Assembly (NCBI RefSeq): GCF_900107975.1
Contig: NZ_FNVF01000004.1
Location: 337,151-401,150 of the forward strand
DNA: 64,000 nucleotides
Direction of reading: 5' to 3'
Origin: Paenibacillus sp. UNC499MF
GTDB taxonomy: Bacteria > Bacillota > Bacilli > Paenibacillales > NBRC-103111
Shown here: piece after piece, positions 63,434-64,000 of the stretch
Layout of the letters: every line of letters begins with the position of its first letter
How positions within the stretch are numbered: the first letter of the stretch is position 1
Notes under the pieces: generated by a model
Database searches by the model: none
What the model saw: only the letters and a program-made list of their open reading frames with translations
Told to the model about the DNA's origin: nothing
Translations under genes and position numbers: made by a program

Positions 63434-63604
63434 TTAGTCCTGCGTTTTTACAGCAGGGGTTTGCGTGTCCAGCTTGTCCTTATTTAGGATGGCTCGTTTA
63501 TCTTCAGCCAGCTCCAAAGTGTCGTTCGCAAACTCCATATCCTGATTCTCTGCATTCATATTCGCAGTTCCCTTGTAATTTCCTCTGTGCGTGTTGTTTT
63601 CCAT
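63434..63604 (-). CDS. Small hydrophilic protein of unknown function
   Basis: A 56-codon frame: ATG 63604, after GGAGGAAG, stop at 63434, read MENNTHRGNYKGTANMNAEN and on to PAVKTQD. It is hydrophilic, with Asn, Lys and Glu, without Cys or Trp, and with a likely helix (MEFANDTLELAEDKRAIL). I do not recognise it; the composition is like small spore or stress proteins of bacilli. The strong ribosome site and the terminator right behind its stop support a real gene. Confidence 0.75.
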   Translation of the reverse strand: MENNTHRGNYKGTANMNAENQDMEFANDTLELAEDKRAILNKDKLDTQTPAVKTQD

Positions 63605-63884
63605 GGGGCTTCCTCCTCTCTATCTCAAATCAGATGAAGTTAGCTTTCGTTTGCCGTTCGGGGAATATGCGCCTGCACCTTCTTAAAGAAGAGTAACTTT
63701 CCTGCGTATAGAAAAAGCACTAGACGGATATGCTTATAGCATTGTTTCGTACATACAAAACAACTGGAATAAAAAACCTGTTGCAAAGCTATTGCTGACA
63801 TGGTACATTAATTTAGCTGACACGGACAAGCCCTTGAAAAACAAGGCCGGAAGCGAAAGCTGAGAAATTAATCTTAAAAAAAGA

Positions 63885-63913
63885 TTGACTTCAAAAAAAG
63901 GATATGTTATTAT
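63885..63913 (+). promoter_or_regulatory. Promoter of a probable rRNA operon
   Basis: TTGACT, 17 bp, TATTAT, with A-rich sequence before and inside the spacer, as for stable RNA promoters. It precedes a leader with TCCTTTGAAAACTGAACAACGAG, which usually stands before the 16S rRNA gene in Paenibacillus and Bacillus. Confidence 0.75.
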
Positions 63914-64000
63914 GGAATTCCGGCCAAGAGAAACGGGCCGATACAAAAGAGTAGCATACACAAGATTGTCCTTTGAAAACTGAACAACGAGTGATTGAAG
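63914..64000 (+). ncRNA. Start of the rRNA leader, 16S gene expected outside the window
   Basis: The text CTTTGAAAACTGAACAACGAGTG near 63971-63993 is the familiar pre-16S leader of bacilli. The 16S sequence itself does not begin before the edge. The preceding bases 63605-63884 hold no gene that I can see. Confidence 0.6.

Overview
The window comes from a spore-forming, moderately GC-rich Firmicute of the Paenibacillus type. The evidence is two proteins with C- or N-terminal S-layer homology (SLH) repeats, a CotD-like spore coat protein, many relatives of Bacillus subtilis genes (YtkL, DUF445/YheB, YunF, YdhR, BmrCD, NupNOPQ, UvsE, YhcX), frequent TTG and GTG starts behind strong AAGGAGG sites, intrinsic terminators with T-tracts, and what looks like the promoter and leader of an rRNA operon at the right edge. 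No CRISPR array, insertion sequence, prophage or tRNA gene was seen.

Layout. 1-8 kb holds a phospholipase-D-like membrane protein cut by the left edge, a LysR regulator divergent from a YeiH-family transporter, an UPF0173 metallo-hydrolase, a DUF445 protein, a CotD-like coat protein and a DUF72 protein. 8-15.5 kb is a cell-envelope block: a 1417-residue SLH/Ig-repeat protein, a LysM protein with a Pro-Gly linker and coiled coil, and an HtrA-type protease with three extra C-terminal domains. 15.5-22.8 kb has a ROK fructokinase, a Fur-box-controlled siderophore ABC importer without its binding protein, an NSS-family Na+ symporter, a small possibly forespore-expressed protein and an aldo/keto reductase. 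22.8-26.4 kb is a visibly AT-richer island: two lipoprotein solute-binding proteins, a secreted protein with a possible Cys/His catalytic pair, and a secreted helical-repeat protein.

26.5-34 kb encodes a cytochrome bd-type oxidase (CydAB) and a heterodimeric multidrug ABC exporter (BmrCD) preceded by a promoter, a 32-codon leader ORF and an intrinsic terminator, the arrangement of a ribosome-controlled attenuator. 34-43.5 kb carries an azoreductase, UV-damage endonuclease, an SLH/YcdB-repeat protein, an RND exporter and threonine dehydratase. 43.7-48.5 kb is the nupNOPQ nucleoside importer.

48.6-52.8 kb is the most unusual part: a minus-strand run of five closely packed genes led by a divergent Lgt-like protein and a cysteine-rich radical SAM protein resembling the tetraether-lipid synthase (MJ0619/Tes) family, followed by three membrane or secreted proteins of unknown function. 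Its promoter, inside the end of an AraC-type gene, has a perfect inverted repeat between -35 and -10. 53-58 kb is a galKET Leloir operon divergent from that AraC-type regulator, with 21-bp-phased direct repeats in front of galK. 58-64 kb has a MerR/MFS pair, a methyltransferase, an amidohydrolase plus two GNAT proteins (the parts of B. subtilis YhcX, unfused), a 56-residue unknown protein and the rRNA promoter.

Functional assignments rest on recognised motifs and remembered family features; no database search was run.
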